From NCBI GenBank assembly GCA_017513795.1, contig JAFXEJ010000039.1, positions 1 through 46,779 on the forward strand: a stretch of 46,779 nucleotides of DNA, in the 5' to 3' direction. Each line of letters opens with the position of its first letter. Position 1 is the stretch's first letter. The notes beneath the pieces are model-generated. The model made no database searches and had not been told where the DNA came from. It saw only the letters and a list, made by a program, of their open reading frames with translations. The translations under genes were made by a program, and so were the position numbers. Below are positions 16,137 to 23,883 of the stretch, piece by piece. This DNA is from Ruminococcus sp. GTDB taxonomy: Bacteria; Bacillota; Clostridia; Oscillospirales; Ruminococcaceae.

Positions 16137-17702
16137 TTATGCCTTCATTTCAGCCTTGATACTGTCGAATTCTTCTGTGATTTCCTTGTCAGGAGCAGAA
16201 GTTACAAGTGAAACGATGATGATTGTGAGAAGTGCTGCAACGAATGCCGGAAGAAGCTCATAGATAGCAAATACGCCGCCGAGCTTGCTGATTCCGAACT
16301 TCCATACGAATACCATAACTGCACCGACGCTCATTCCGGCGATAGCACCGTACATATTGGAGCGCTTCCAGAAAAGTGCTGCGAGCATTACGGGAGCAAA
16401 TGTTGCGCCGAATCCAGCCCATGCAAATGAAACGATCTTGAAAACAGAGCTGTTTTCGTCCCATGCGATAATAACGCCGAGAACTGCTATTATAATAAGT
16501 ACGATTCTTGCAACGAGCATTGACTGTTTGTCTGTAAGCTTTACCTTGAATACACCCTTGAGGATATTTTCGGACATACTTGAGGATGCTGCAAGAAGCT
16601 GTGAGTCGGATGTGGACATTGTACAAGCAAGAATTCCGGCAAAAACGAGTCCGGCGATGATTGCAAGAATAACGTGTTCATCAGCCATGAATTGTGCGAT
16701 TTTTATGATAATCTGCTGTGAATTATCAGCGTTAAGATTGTCAACCTTACCCATAGCAGAAAGCTTGTTTCCGATAAATCCGATAAAGATAGCGATTGCC
16801 ATTGAGATAACTACCCATACAGAAGCAATTCTTCTGGAAGTCTTGATCTTGTTCTTGTCCTCGATAGCCATGAAGCGGAGGAGTATATGAGGCATACCGA
16901 AGTAGCCGAGTCCCCATGCCATGAGTGAAGCGATAGTGAGGAGAGAATACTTATCAGAGTGAGCAGCAATTACCTTTCCACTTTCTTCTACAGCTTCGGG
17001 AACGTGAATATCGCTCAGTGAGAAGTATCCAGGAAGATCCTTTGCATTTTCGATAACTTCATTCATGCCGCCGGCAGTGTGGATTCCGAATCCAACGATA
17101 CTGATAAGAGCAAGAGTCATAACGATACTCTGGATAAGATCAGTAAAGCTTGCTGCCATAAATCCGCCTGTACATGTGTATGCGATGATGATGATCGCAC
17201 TGAAGATCATTGCAATGTGGTAATCCCAGCCGAAAAGCTGGCTGAAAAGTGTTCCGCAGGCTGCGAATCCTGAACCTGTGTAGGGAACGAAGAAGATCAG
17301 GATGATCAAAGCAGTAGCACCCATGAGAATCTTCTTGTTGTCTCTGTAGCGGTTTGAGAAGAAGTCAGGGATCGTGATAGCACTGCAGCGGTGAGAGTAG
17401 ATTCTCAGTCTTTTAGCCACGATAAGCCAGTTGATGTATGTACCGATTGCAAGACCAATAGCCGTCCAGCCTGCTTCGGCACCTCCTGTGAGATAGGCAA
17501 CTCCGGGAAGCCCCATGAGAAGCCAGCTGCTCATATCCGACGCTTCAGCACTCATAGCTGTTACGATCGGACCAAGCTTTCTGCCGCCGAGATAGAAATC
17601 TCCGACGCTGGAATTCTTTTTGGTAAAAGAAAATCCGATGAGTAGCATCATGCCCATGTAAGCAATAATGGTGATCATGATGATGATTGTTGATGTGCTC
17701 AT
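16137..17702 (-). CDS. putP: Sodium/proline symporter
   Basis: Sodium:solute symporter of 521 residues with about 13 membrane segments, matching PutP. Signatures are MSAEASDMSSWLLMGLPGVAY near the N-terminus (the SSS Na+/proline site region), GWTAIGLAIGTYINWLIVAKRLR, and the long-loop segment around STSDSQLLAASSS that contributes the second part of the sodium site. It imports proline with Na+ as nutrient or compatible solute. The gene is monocistronic with a near-consensus promoter, SD aaaagga and a downstream terminator. No proline dehydrogenase neighbour is present, so a nutritional or osmotic role cannot be separated from sequence. Confidence 0.94.
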   Translation of the reverse strand: MSTSTIIIMITIIAYMGMMLLIGFSFTKKNSSVGDFYLGGRKLGPIVTAMSAEASDMSSWLLMGLPGVAYLTGGAEAGWTAIGLAIGTYINWLIVAKRLRIYSHRCSAITIPDFFSNRYRDNKKILMGATALIILIFFVPYTGSGFAACGTLFSQLFGWDYHIAMIFSAIIIIAYTCTGGFMAASFTDLIQSIVMTLALISIVGFGIHTAGGMNEVIENAKDLPGYFSLSDIHVPEAVEESGKVIAAHSDKYSLLTIASLMAWGLGYFGMPHILLRFMAIEDKNKIKTSRRIASVWVVISMAIAIFIGFIGNKLSAMGKVDNLNADNSQQIIIKIAQFMADEHVILAIIAGLVFAGILACTMSTSDSQLLAASSSMSENILKGVFKVKLTDKQSMLVARIVLIIIAVLGVIIAWDENSSVFKIVSFAWAGFGATFAPVMLAALFWKRSNMYGAIAGMSVGAVMVFVWKFGISKLGGVFAIYELLPAFVAALLTIIIVSLVTSAPDKEITEEFDSIKAEMKA

Positions 17703-17736
17703 GATAAACTCCTTTTCTTAAAAATATAGTACCTTG

Positions 17737-17765
17737 ATTATACACTATAATTCATATTTCGTCAA
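17737..17765 (-). promoter_or_regulatory. Promoter of putP
   Basis: On the minus strand TTGACG, a 17-bp spacer and TATAAT, about 35 bp before the start codon. Confidence 0.75.
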
Positions 17766-17835
17766 TGTTTTATATCATATTTTTTCAAAAGTTTATAATA
17801 ATTATGTAATCTGCAATGAATTTTAGAATTTAATC

Positions 17836-17864
17836 TTGACAAAGTGCGATAAATAATGTATATT
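17836..17864 (+). promoter_or_regulatory. Promoter of the first GH9 gene
   Basis: TTGACA, a 17-bp spacer and TATATT, giving a leader of roughly 30 nt to the ATG. The leader contains a small hairpin (ccggag/ctccgg, 17883-17898) covering the ggagg. Confidence 0.7.
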
Positions 17865-17902
17865 AAAGTTGTATAATTATATCCGGAGGGCACTCCGGGA
17901 AA

Positions 17903-20332
17903 ATGAGAGGGGTATGCAATTTGAAATTTAAGAAAATTACTGCTGCTGTATCGGCTATGGCTATGGCAGCAGGTATGGCAGCTTATCTGCCGGCAGAAAA
18001 GGCAGGTTCACCTGTTATCAGCGCATCTGCTGCTGTGGATGTCAACTATGTTGAAGCTCTCCAGAAGGCACTGTTCTTCTACGAAGTACAGCAGTCCGGC
18101 GTTCTCCCTGAGTGGAACAGCGTAAGCTGGCGTGCTGATTCAATGGTAGACGAGGACGGAAAGGAAACCGATGTCATTCCCGGCGGCTGGTTCGACGCAG
18201 GCGACCACTTCAAGTTTACACTTACAAACGCTTATTCTGCATCAGTTCTTGCATGGGGCTATATCCAGTACAAGGACGCTGTAGATAAGGCTGGTCTCGG
18301 CGAAGTTTACCGCAACAACGTTCAGTGGGGACTCGATTATGTTATGCAGGCAGACAGAGGCGATAAGGTTATCGGTACTATCGGTGACTTCACAGGCGGC
18401 TCTACTGACCATAACATCTGGTGCAGCGCTGAGGTTTACCTCAGAAAGCATCATCTCAACAACGGAGACTGGGAGCGTCCTTACGATGAGATCGCAGATT
18501 CAACAACAATAGCTCTTTGTGCAGCAGCACTTGCACAGGGATATATTATCTTCAAGGACGATCAGCCTGACAAGGCAGCAGCTTATCTTGCGCAGGCAAA
18601 GAAGTACTTTGAGACTGCTGACTCTATCAGAGACAACGAAAACGGCGCTATGGGAACCATGTACAAGCCGAGTTCATGGGTTGATGACTGTATGTATGCA
18701 GCAAACTGGCTCTACATGGCTACAGGCGATGAATCCTATCTTAAAAAGTGCGAAACTGATTATATTCCGCAGTTCCCGACAGAAAGTCAGTCCACAGACT
18801 GGAAGTATACATGGGGATTCTGCTGGGATGATACAACACAGGCGGCTGCTCTGCTCTATGCTATAAACACAGGCAAGAAGGAGTGGATCGACCATATCTC
18901 ACACCACCTTGATTACTGGGATGAGGGATACGGCGGAAAGCGTGTAACATATACTCCCGATGGTCTTGCATGGCTCATGAACTGGGGTGCAAACCGCCAT
19001 TCTGCAAACACAGTATGGATCGCAAAGGTTGCTGCTGATACAATTTTCAAGGACGATGCTTCACTTTCTTCAAAGTATAACAACTGGGCAAAGGGACAGC
19101 TTGACTATATGTTCGGTGACAATGATCTCGGACTTTGCTACGTTCTTGGAATGGGTGACAAGAATCCTACAGCTATCCACCACAGAACAACTTCCGGCGT
19201 TCATGACGACCACTGGAACGATCTCGGTCAGGAAGGCAGCAATGAGGGCTGGCAGACAGAATATGCTCATACTCTCTACGGTGCGCTTGTCGGAGGTCCT
19301 AACCAGTCAGGCGAATACACAAACAGTGTTGCTCAGTATGAGTATTCAGAAGTTGCTATCGACTACAATGCCGGATTTACTGCTGCAATGTGTGCTATGA
19401 TCGAAGATAACGGCGGAACAAAGCTTGCTGATTTCCCGCCTAAGGAAACACCTACATGGGATGAGTGGAAGGTTGGCGCTGTTCTCAACGGTAAGGGCGA
19501 CAGCTACACAGAAATCAAGGCATGGGCAATGAATCATACAGCATGGCCGGCAAGAGTTCAGAAGGATATATCCTATCGTTATTTCTTCGATGTATCTGAA
19601 CTTCTTGAAGCAGGATATTCAGTTGATATTTTAAAGGTTGAAGGAAAGTCTCAGCAGTATAAGGAAGGCGAACAGGGTTACGGCACTGTATCAGGCCCTT
19701 ATAAATATGAAGGAGATCCTTCCGGAAACACATATTATGCAGAAGTTAAGTTCGAAGACGGCAGAGCAATTCAGCCTACCGGACAGAGCGAACACCGTGA
19801 CGAGGTACAGTTCAGAGTATCAATTCCTGACGCTATCGACGGAAAGCCTACAAAGGGCGCATGGGATCCCACAAACGACTTCTCATATGAGGGGGTAACT
19901 GCTACAGACAGCCTCAAGGATCCTGCTTCCTATAACAAGCATATTCCTATGTACATTAACGGAATTCTTGTATGGGGCGAAGAACCGGACGGCACAAAGG
20001 CAGTTCCTGGTGCTGATCTCGGAGCAACAGATAATCCGACACCTGATCCGGAGCCCGATACAACTCCTGATCCCGGTACTAAACCGGAGGTGGATGTATG
20101 GGGCGACGCTAACTGCGACGGTACTGTTCTTCTCAATGATGCTGTACTCGTACTTCAGGCACTCGGCAATCCCGACGTTTACGGTGTAGATGGTTCTGGC
20201 GATGTGCATATTACAGAGCAGGGCAAACTCAACTGCGATGTATACGAGAATGGAAGCGGACTTACAAATATGGATGCATTATCGATTCAGAAGTATATTC
20301 TCAAGCTTATAACAGAGCTTCCTGAGAAGTAA
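17903..20332 (+). CDS. GH9 cellulase with CBM3c and dockerin
   Basis: Secreted cellulosomal endoglucanase, 809 residues. A signal peptide covers ~1-43. The GH9 (alpha/alpha)6 domain spans ~45-500 with GGWFDAGDHFKF (catalytic Asp in DAGD, 98-101), HHRTTSG, and YEYSEVAIDYNAGF carrying the general-acid Glu (~483). A CBM3c-like module (~510-685) contains WAMNHTAWPARVQ and YRYFFDVSE. The GH9-CBM3c pair is typical of processive endoglucanases. A Pro/Asp/Thr linker leads to a dockerin (~728-805) with DANCDGTVLLND and an atypical second loop, NCDVYENGSGLTNMDA. Start choice is uncertain. The ATG has ggagg 13 nt upstream, inside a hairpin. An in-frame TTG at 17921, preceded by agagggg, would begin a more typical signal peptide (LKFKKITAA). 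Confidence 0.95.
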   Translation: MRGVCNLKFKKITAAVSAMAMAAGMAAYLPAEKAGSPVISASAAVDVNYVEALQKALFFYEVQQSGVLPEWNSVSWRADSMVDEDGKETDVIPGGWFDAGDHFKFTLTNAYSASVLAWGYIQYKDAVDKAGLGEVYRNNVQWGLDYVMQADRGDKVIGTIGDFTGGSTDHNIWCSAEVYLRKHHLNNGDWERPYDEIADSTTIALCAAALAQGYIIFKDDQPDKAAAYLAQAKKYFETADSIRDNENGAMGTMYKPSSWVDDCMYAANWLYMATGDESYLKKCETDYIPQFPTESQSTDWKYTWGFCWDDTTQAAALLYAINTGKKEWIDHISHHLDYWDEGYGGKRVTYTPDGLAWLMNWGANRHSANTVWIAKVAADTIFKDDASLSSKYNNWAKGQLDYMFGDNDLGLCYVLGMGDKNPTAIHHRTTSGVHDDHWNDLGQEGSNEGWQTEYAHTLYGALVGGPNQSGEYTNSVAQYEYSEVAIDYNAGFTAAMCAMIEDNGGTKLADFPPKETPTWDEWKVGAVLNGKGDSYTEIKAWAMNHTAWPARVQKDISYRYFFDVSELLEAGYSVDILKVEGKSQQYKEGEQGYGTVSGPYKYEGDPSGNTYYAEVKFEDGRAIQPTGQSEHRDEVQFRVSIPDAIDGKPTKGAWDPTNDFSYEGVTATDSLKDPASYNKHIPMYINGILVWGEEPDGTKAVPGADLGATDNPTPDPEPDTTPDPGTKPEVDVWGDANCDGTVLLNDAVLVLQALGNPDVYGVDGSGDVHITEQGKLNCDVYENGSGLTNMDALSIQKYILKLITELPEK

Positions 20333-20356
20333 TTTAATCAATTCATGAAAAATTAT

Positions 20357-20387
20357 AAAGAGGGCATCTGTGTCCTCTTTATTTTTT
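20357..20387 (+). terminator. Terminator of the first GH9 gene
   Basis: The arms aaagagg and cctcttt are followed by attttttgaattttttg. Confidence 0.8.
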
Positions 20388-20458
20388 GAATTTTTTGTCA
20401 TTTTGCACAAAAAAATCGCATATCTATTGGGGTAATGAACGAAATTCCAGAAAAGCTC

Positions 20459-20487
20459 TTTACTTTTTTTTCTGGATATAATATAAT
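20459..20487 (+). promoter_or_regulatory. Predicted promoter of the second GH9 gene
   Basis: TTTACT, a 17-bp spacer and TATAAT. The predicted start near 20494 would place a stem-loop at the very 5' end of the mRNA. Other TATAAT-like boxes at 20554 and 20585 lack a recognisable -35. Confidence 0.45.
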
Positions 20488-20493
20488 AAAGTT

Positions 20494-20583
20494 GATGAAA
20501 AGGAGTTAAGTGCACACTGTCGTTAAGACGCTCTTTTCATCTTAAACATATGATATAATCGCAATGTGTGCACTGGCATTGCG
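20494..20583 (+). promoter_or_regulatory. Structured 5' leader with predicted loop-loop pairing
   Basis: Stem 1 pairs gatgaaaag (20494-20502) with cttttcatc (20533-20541). Stem 2 pairs cgcaatg (20560-20566) with cattgcg (20577-20583). Eight bases in loop 1, agtgcaca (20509-20516), are exactly complementary to tgtgcact (20567-20574) in loop 2, so the two hairpins can kiss. The element lies 46-135 nt before the ATG at 20629. As DNA, the same bases also form an inverted pair of GTGCAC palindromes, which could be an operator. Confidence 0.5.
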
Positions 20584-20628
20584 TTATAATTACATTATAT
20601 TTTTATTCTATCAGGGAGGGTATTTAAA

Positions 20629-23600
20629 ATGCATAAGAAATTTTCAAGAGTAATCGCTGCAAGCCTTATGGCAGTTTCAGTGATTGCACCAACTGTTGCT
20701 ACTGTAGCACCTATGAGCGTTTCTGCTGGTCAGGTTCTCGGTGAGTCAACATTCGATTACAAGGCACTTCCTTGGCATACTTGTGAATCAAGCCCTGCTA
20801 AGCAGAACTTCTTAATCGAAGACGGCGCTTTCCACATCTCAATTATTACAGCTGATGGTGCTGACAAGTCCAAGTGGGACCTTCAGTTCAGACACAGAAA
20901 CCTTAACTTCAAGGCAGGTCATACTTACAAGGTAAGCTTCGACGCTAAGGCTTCAAGAGATGGTTTTGAGCTTTGCTCAAAGATCGGTAACATTGCTGGT
21001 GACGCAGAGTACTTCGTTCTCGATGGTGCTTCTGGCAATATGGTGATGGGTCCGCATAAGTCTGATGGTACACTCGATAACTCCGGTAAGTGGGGAAGTG
21101 CTACAAAGCTTTCTACATCCTATAAAACATTCTCAGGTACATTTACTCCTGATGGCGATCTCGAAGGCGTAGAGTGGGCTTTCCACTATGCTAACGGTAC
21201 AGCTAACACTTACGGCGGAAACGCTAAGGACGGAGACGAAGTTTGGTTCGACAATATGTCAATCATATGTACAACTTGTCCTGATGAGTATGCAGAGGGT
21301 ACATGTAACTCAAATCCTGCAGAATCATACGGCGCTACAAACCGTGACTATAGTACAGCTACTATGCCGGATATGCAGGTTGACGGCAAGACTGTTAACT
21401 TCATTTCTGTAAACCAGATCGGTTACTATCCTAACCTCGCTAAGACAGCTACTCTCGGTGATAACAGCGGTGATATCCTTCACGGCGCTACAAAGATCAC
21501 ATTTGATGCTGATTCATATGATTTCGAACTCGTTGACGCAAAGTCAAAGGAAGTTGTATACACAGGCAAGACAGGAACTAAGTTCCACGATGCTGACTCT
21601 GATGATAACGTATGCAAGATTGACTTCTCTGAGTTCAAGACTCCCGGAAGATACTTCCTCCGCATTAAGGGTAAGGACTGGAGATCATTCGAATTCAATA
21701 TTGCTGACACTATCTACTATGATGAGAGCCACAATATGCTCACAAATGCTGTAAACTACTTCTATCAGAACCGTTCAGGTATTGATATTGAAGACGCTTA
21801 CTGTACATCTGGCGGTTCAGACGGCAAGGGTACAGGAATGGGCCATAAGGGCGGTCATAAGACTGATACAGCTACAATCCAGAAGATCTGGAAGAATGAG
21901 TATGCTTCTAAGGACGAAGCAACAACTACTTATAAGTCTGGCACACTGACTGCTAACGGCGGTTGGTACGACGCTGGTGACCACGGTAAATACGTTGTTA
22001 ACGGCGGTATCTCTGTATGGACTCTCCAGAATATGTATGAGAGAGCTATCCTCCAGAAGGGCTATGATGGAAAGTTTGATAACGGTTCAGGTACAGTTGT
22101 AATTCCTGAGACTAACAACACTGTTCCGGATATCCTTGATGAAGCTGCTGTAGAACTCGACTTTATCGCTCAGATGAAGGTTGTATCTACTGACTCCGCT
22201 TGGGGCAAGTATGATGGTCTTTACTACCACAAGCTTCACGACCACAAGTGGACTGGTCTTGCTACAAAGCCTTGGGACTATGCAGGTGATACACTTGCAG
22301 ACGGTTCAAAGGGCTGGGGTACAGTTCGTATCGTAAAGCCTCCGACGCTTGCTGCTACACTTAACTACGCTGCTTGTGCTGCTCAGGCTGCAAGACTCTG
22401 GAAGCCTTTCAATGAAACTAAGGCTAATACTTACCTTGAGACAGCTAAGGAAGCTTATGCTGCTTACAAGAAGCACTGGTATGAGTATGATGCTACACTT
22501 ACAAAACATCCTGACCTTAAGTGCGACTGTCCTAAGGAAGAAATAAACGAGAATTCACTCTACGCTCCTATGTGGCAGGCAAAGGGCGGCGGACCTTACG
22601 GTGATAACAACGTTCTCGACGACGCTTACTGGGCAGCTTGTGAGCTCTACCTCTCATGCTCTGAGATGGGCGATGCTGACGCTTCAACATACAAGAGCGA
22701 AATGGATAATTCTGAGTACGCTTACACATGTAACACAAGAATGGTCGGCGGTGAAAATAAGGACGGTTCATTCACATCCTTTAACTGGGGTAATACTGCT
22801 TCTGCAGGTTCACTCTCACTTTCACTCCACAGCGATCTTCTCTCTGATGAAGAAAACAGCAAGGTAAAGGCTGCTATCACAAAGGCTGCTGATGACTATA
22901 TTGCTGAAGAAGATAAGCAGGGTTATAGCATTCCTTACAAGTATGACGGTGAACCTTACAACGATCCTAACAACCTTGATCCTTCTGTAATGATTAAGGG
23001 TTATGAGTGGGGTTCAAACTCAATGGTTATCAACAACTGTATCGTTATGGCTTATGCTTTCGACCTCAATCAGAACGTTAAGTACATGAACGGTGTTGTT
23101 ACAGCTATGAACTATCTCCTTGGATGTAACCCGCTTTCATTCTCTTATGTAACTGGTTACGGTACATACAAGGAAGAGAATCCTCACCACAGATACTGGT
23201 CTTACGAGCTCGACAAGACTCTGCCTATGGCTCCTGACGGAATCCTTTCAGGTGGTCCTAACGCTGGTCTTCAGGATCCTTACGTTCGTGCACTCGGATT
23301 CGTTCCTGGCGATCTCGACAACCCGTCACAGAGATGTTTCGTTGACTCCATCGAAGCATGGTCTACAAACGAAGTTACAATCAACTGGAACGCTCCTCTC
23401 GCTTGGATTGCTTCCTTCATGCAGGACGAAGCTCCTGATGCTCATAAGGTAACTGGTGTTGGTGATCCTGTTAATCCTGAGCCGGGTCCTGGTCCTCAGC
23501 CTGGGGCTACACTTTGGGGTGATGCTAACTGCGACGATCAGGTTCTCCTGAACGACGCTGTACTCGTTCTTCAGTCTCTCGGTAACGCTGATGCATTCGG

Positions 23601-23760
23601 CGAAAACGGCTCTGATGCTAACCGCATCACAGCTCAGGGTATTGCTAATGCTGACGTTTACGAGAACGGCACAGGCCTTACAAACTCTGACGCTCTCCAG
23701 ATCCAGAAGTACTGCCTCAAGCTTGTTGCTTCTCTCGATCCTAAGGATTTCGTTAAGTAA
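20629..23760 (+). CDS. GH9 cellulase with N-terminal CBM4/9-like and Ig-like domains and dockerin
   Basis: Secreted 1043-residue cellulosomal enzyme. A signal peptide (~1-33) is followed by a CBM4/9-type jelly-roll (~35-215) and a CelD_N-like Ig domain (~258-360, starting NFISVNQIGYYPNLAKTA). The GH9 catalytic domain (~365-935) has GGWYDAGDHGKYVVNGG (DAGD 448-451) and NEVTINWNAPLAW with the general acid Glu ~915. This architecture matches CbhA/CelK-like processive cellulases of theme D. The C-terminal dockerin (~960-1040) has DANCDDQVLLND and a second loop, NADVYENGTGLTNSDA, of the same type as the preceding GH9 protein. Codon use is strongly biased (gct, ctc, tac, aag), close to that of gap and rplA, implying high expression. 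RBS is gggaggg. Confidence 0.95.
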   Translation: MHKKFSRVIAASLMAVSVIAPTVATVAPMSVSAGQVLGESTFDYKALPWHTCESSPAKQNFLIEDGAFHISIITADGADKSKWDLQFRHRNLNFKAGHTYKVSFDAKASRDGFELCSKIGNIAGDAEYFVLDGASGNMVMGPHKSDGTLDNSGKWGSATKLSTSYKTFSGTFTPDGDLEGVEWAFHYANGTANTYGGNAKDGDEVWFDNMSIICTTCPDEYAEGTCNSNPAESYGATNRDYSTATMPDMQVDGKTVNFISVNQIGYYPNLAKTATLGDNSGDILHGATKITFDADSYDFELVDAKSKEVVYTGKTGTKFHDADSDDNVCKIDFSEFKTPGRYFLRIKGKDWRSFEFNIADTIYYDESHNMLTNAVNYFYQNRSGIDIEDAYCTSGGSDGKGTGMGHKGGHKTDTATIQKIWKNEYASKDEATTTYKSGTLTANGGWYDAGDHGKYVVNGGISVWTLQNMYERAILQKGYDGKFDNGSGTVVIPETNNTVPDILDEAAVELDFIAQMKVVSTDSAWGKYDGLYYHKLHDHKWTGLATKPWDYAGDTLADGSKGWGTVRIVKPPTLAATLNYAACAAQAARLWKPFNETKANTYLETAKEAYAAYKKHWYEYDATLTKHPDLKCDCPKEEINENSLYAPMWQAKGGGPYGDNNVLDDAYWAACELYLSCSEMGDADASTYKSEMDNSEYAYTCNTRMVGGENKDGSFTSFNWGNTASAGSLSLSLHSDLLSDEENSKVKAAITKAADDYIAEEDKQGYSIPYKYDGEPYNDPNNLDPSVMIKGYEWGSNSMVINNCIVMAYAFDLNQNVKYMNGVVTAMNYLLGCNPLSFSYVTGYGTYKEENPHHRYWSYELDKTLPMAPDGILSGGPNAGLQDPYVRALGFVPGDLDNPSQRCFVDSIEAWSTNEVTINWNAPLAWIASFMQDEAPDAHKVTGVGDPVNPEPGPGPQPGATLWGDANCDDQVLLNDAVLVLQSLGNADAFGENGSDANRITAQGIANADVYENGTGLTNSDALQIQKYCLKLVASLDPKDFVK

Positions 23761-23806
23761 TTAAGGTTAATTGATTTTTAAATCATAAATATGTTCTAGT
23801 GTAATA

Positions 23807-23842
23807 AACGCCCTCTTTGCTTCGGCAGAGAGGGTGTTTTTT
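23807..23842 (+). terminator. Terminator of the second GH9 gene
   Basis: cgccctct pairs with agagggtg across a ttgcttcggc loop region and is followed by gttttttg. Confidence 0.8.
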
Positions 23843-23847
23843 GCAAA

Positions 23848-23883
23848 AAAATACCGCACATTAATTGAAATGTGCGGTATTTT
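23848..23883. terminator. Bidirectional hairpin at the end of the YfhO-type gene
   Basis: Perfect 15-bp arms aaaataccgcacatt and aatgtgcggtatttt, with A and T runs at the two ends. It abuts the stop codon at 23884, so it can terminate the long minus-strand operon. Confidence 0.8.

Noticed and set aside
16285-16890. Plus-strand frame of 201 codons
   Set aside because: Antisense to putP; hydrophobicity is mirrored from the transporter.
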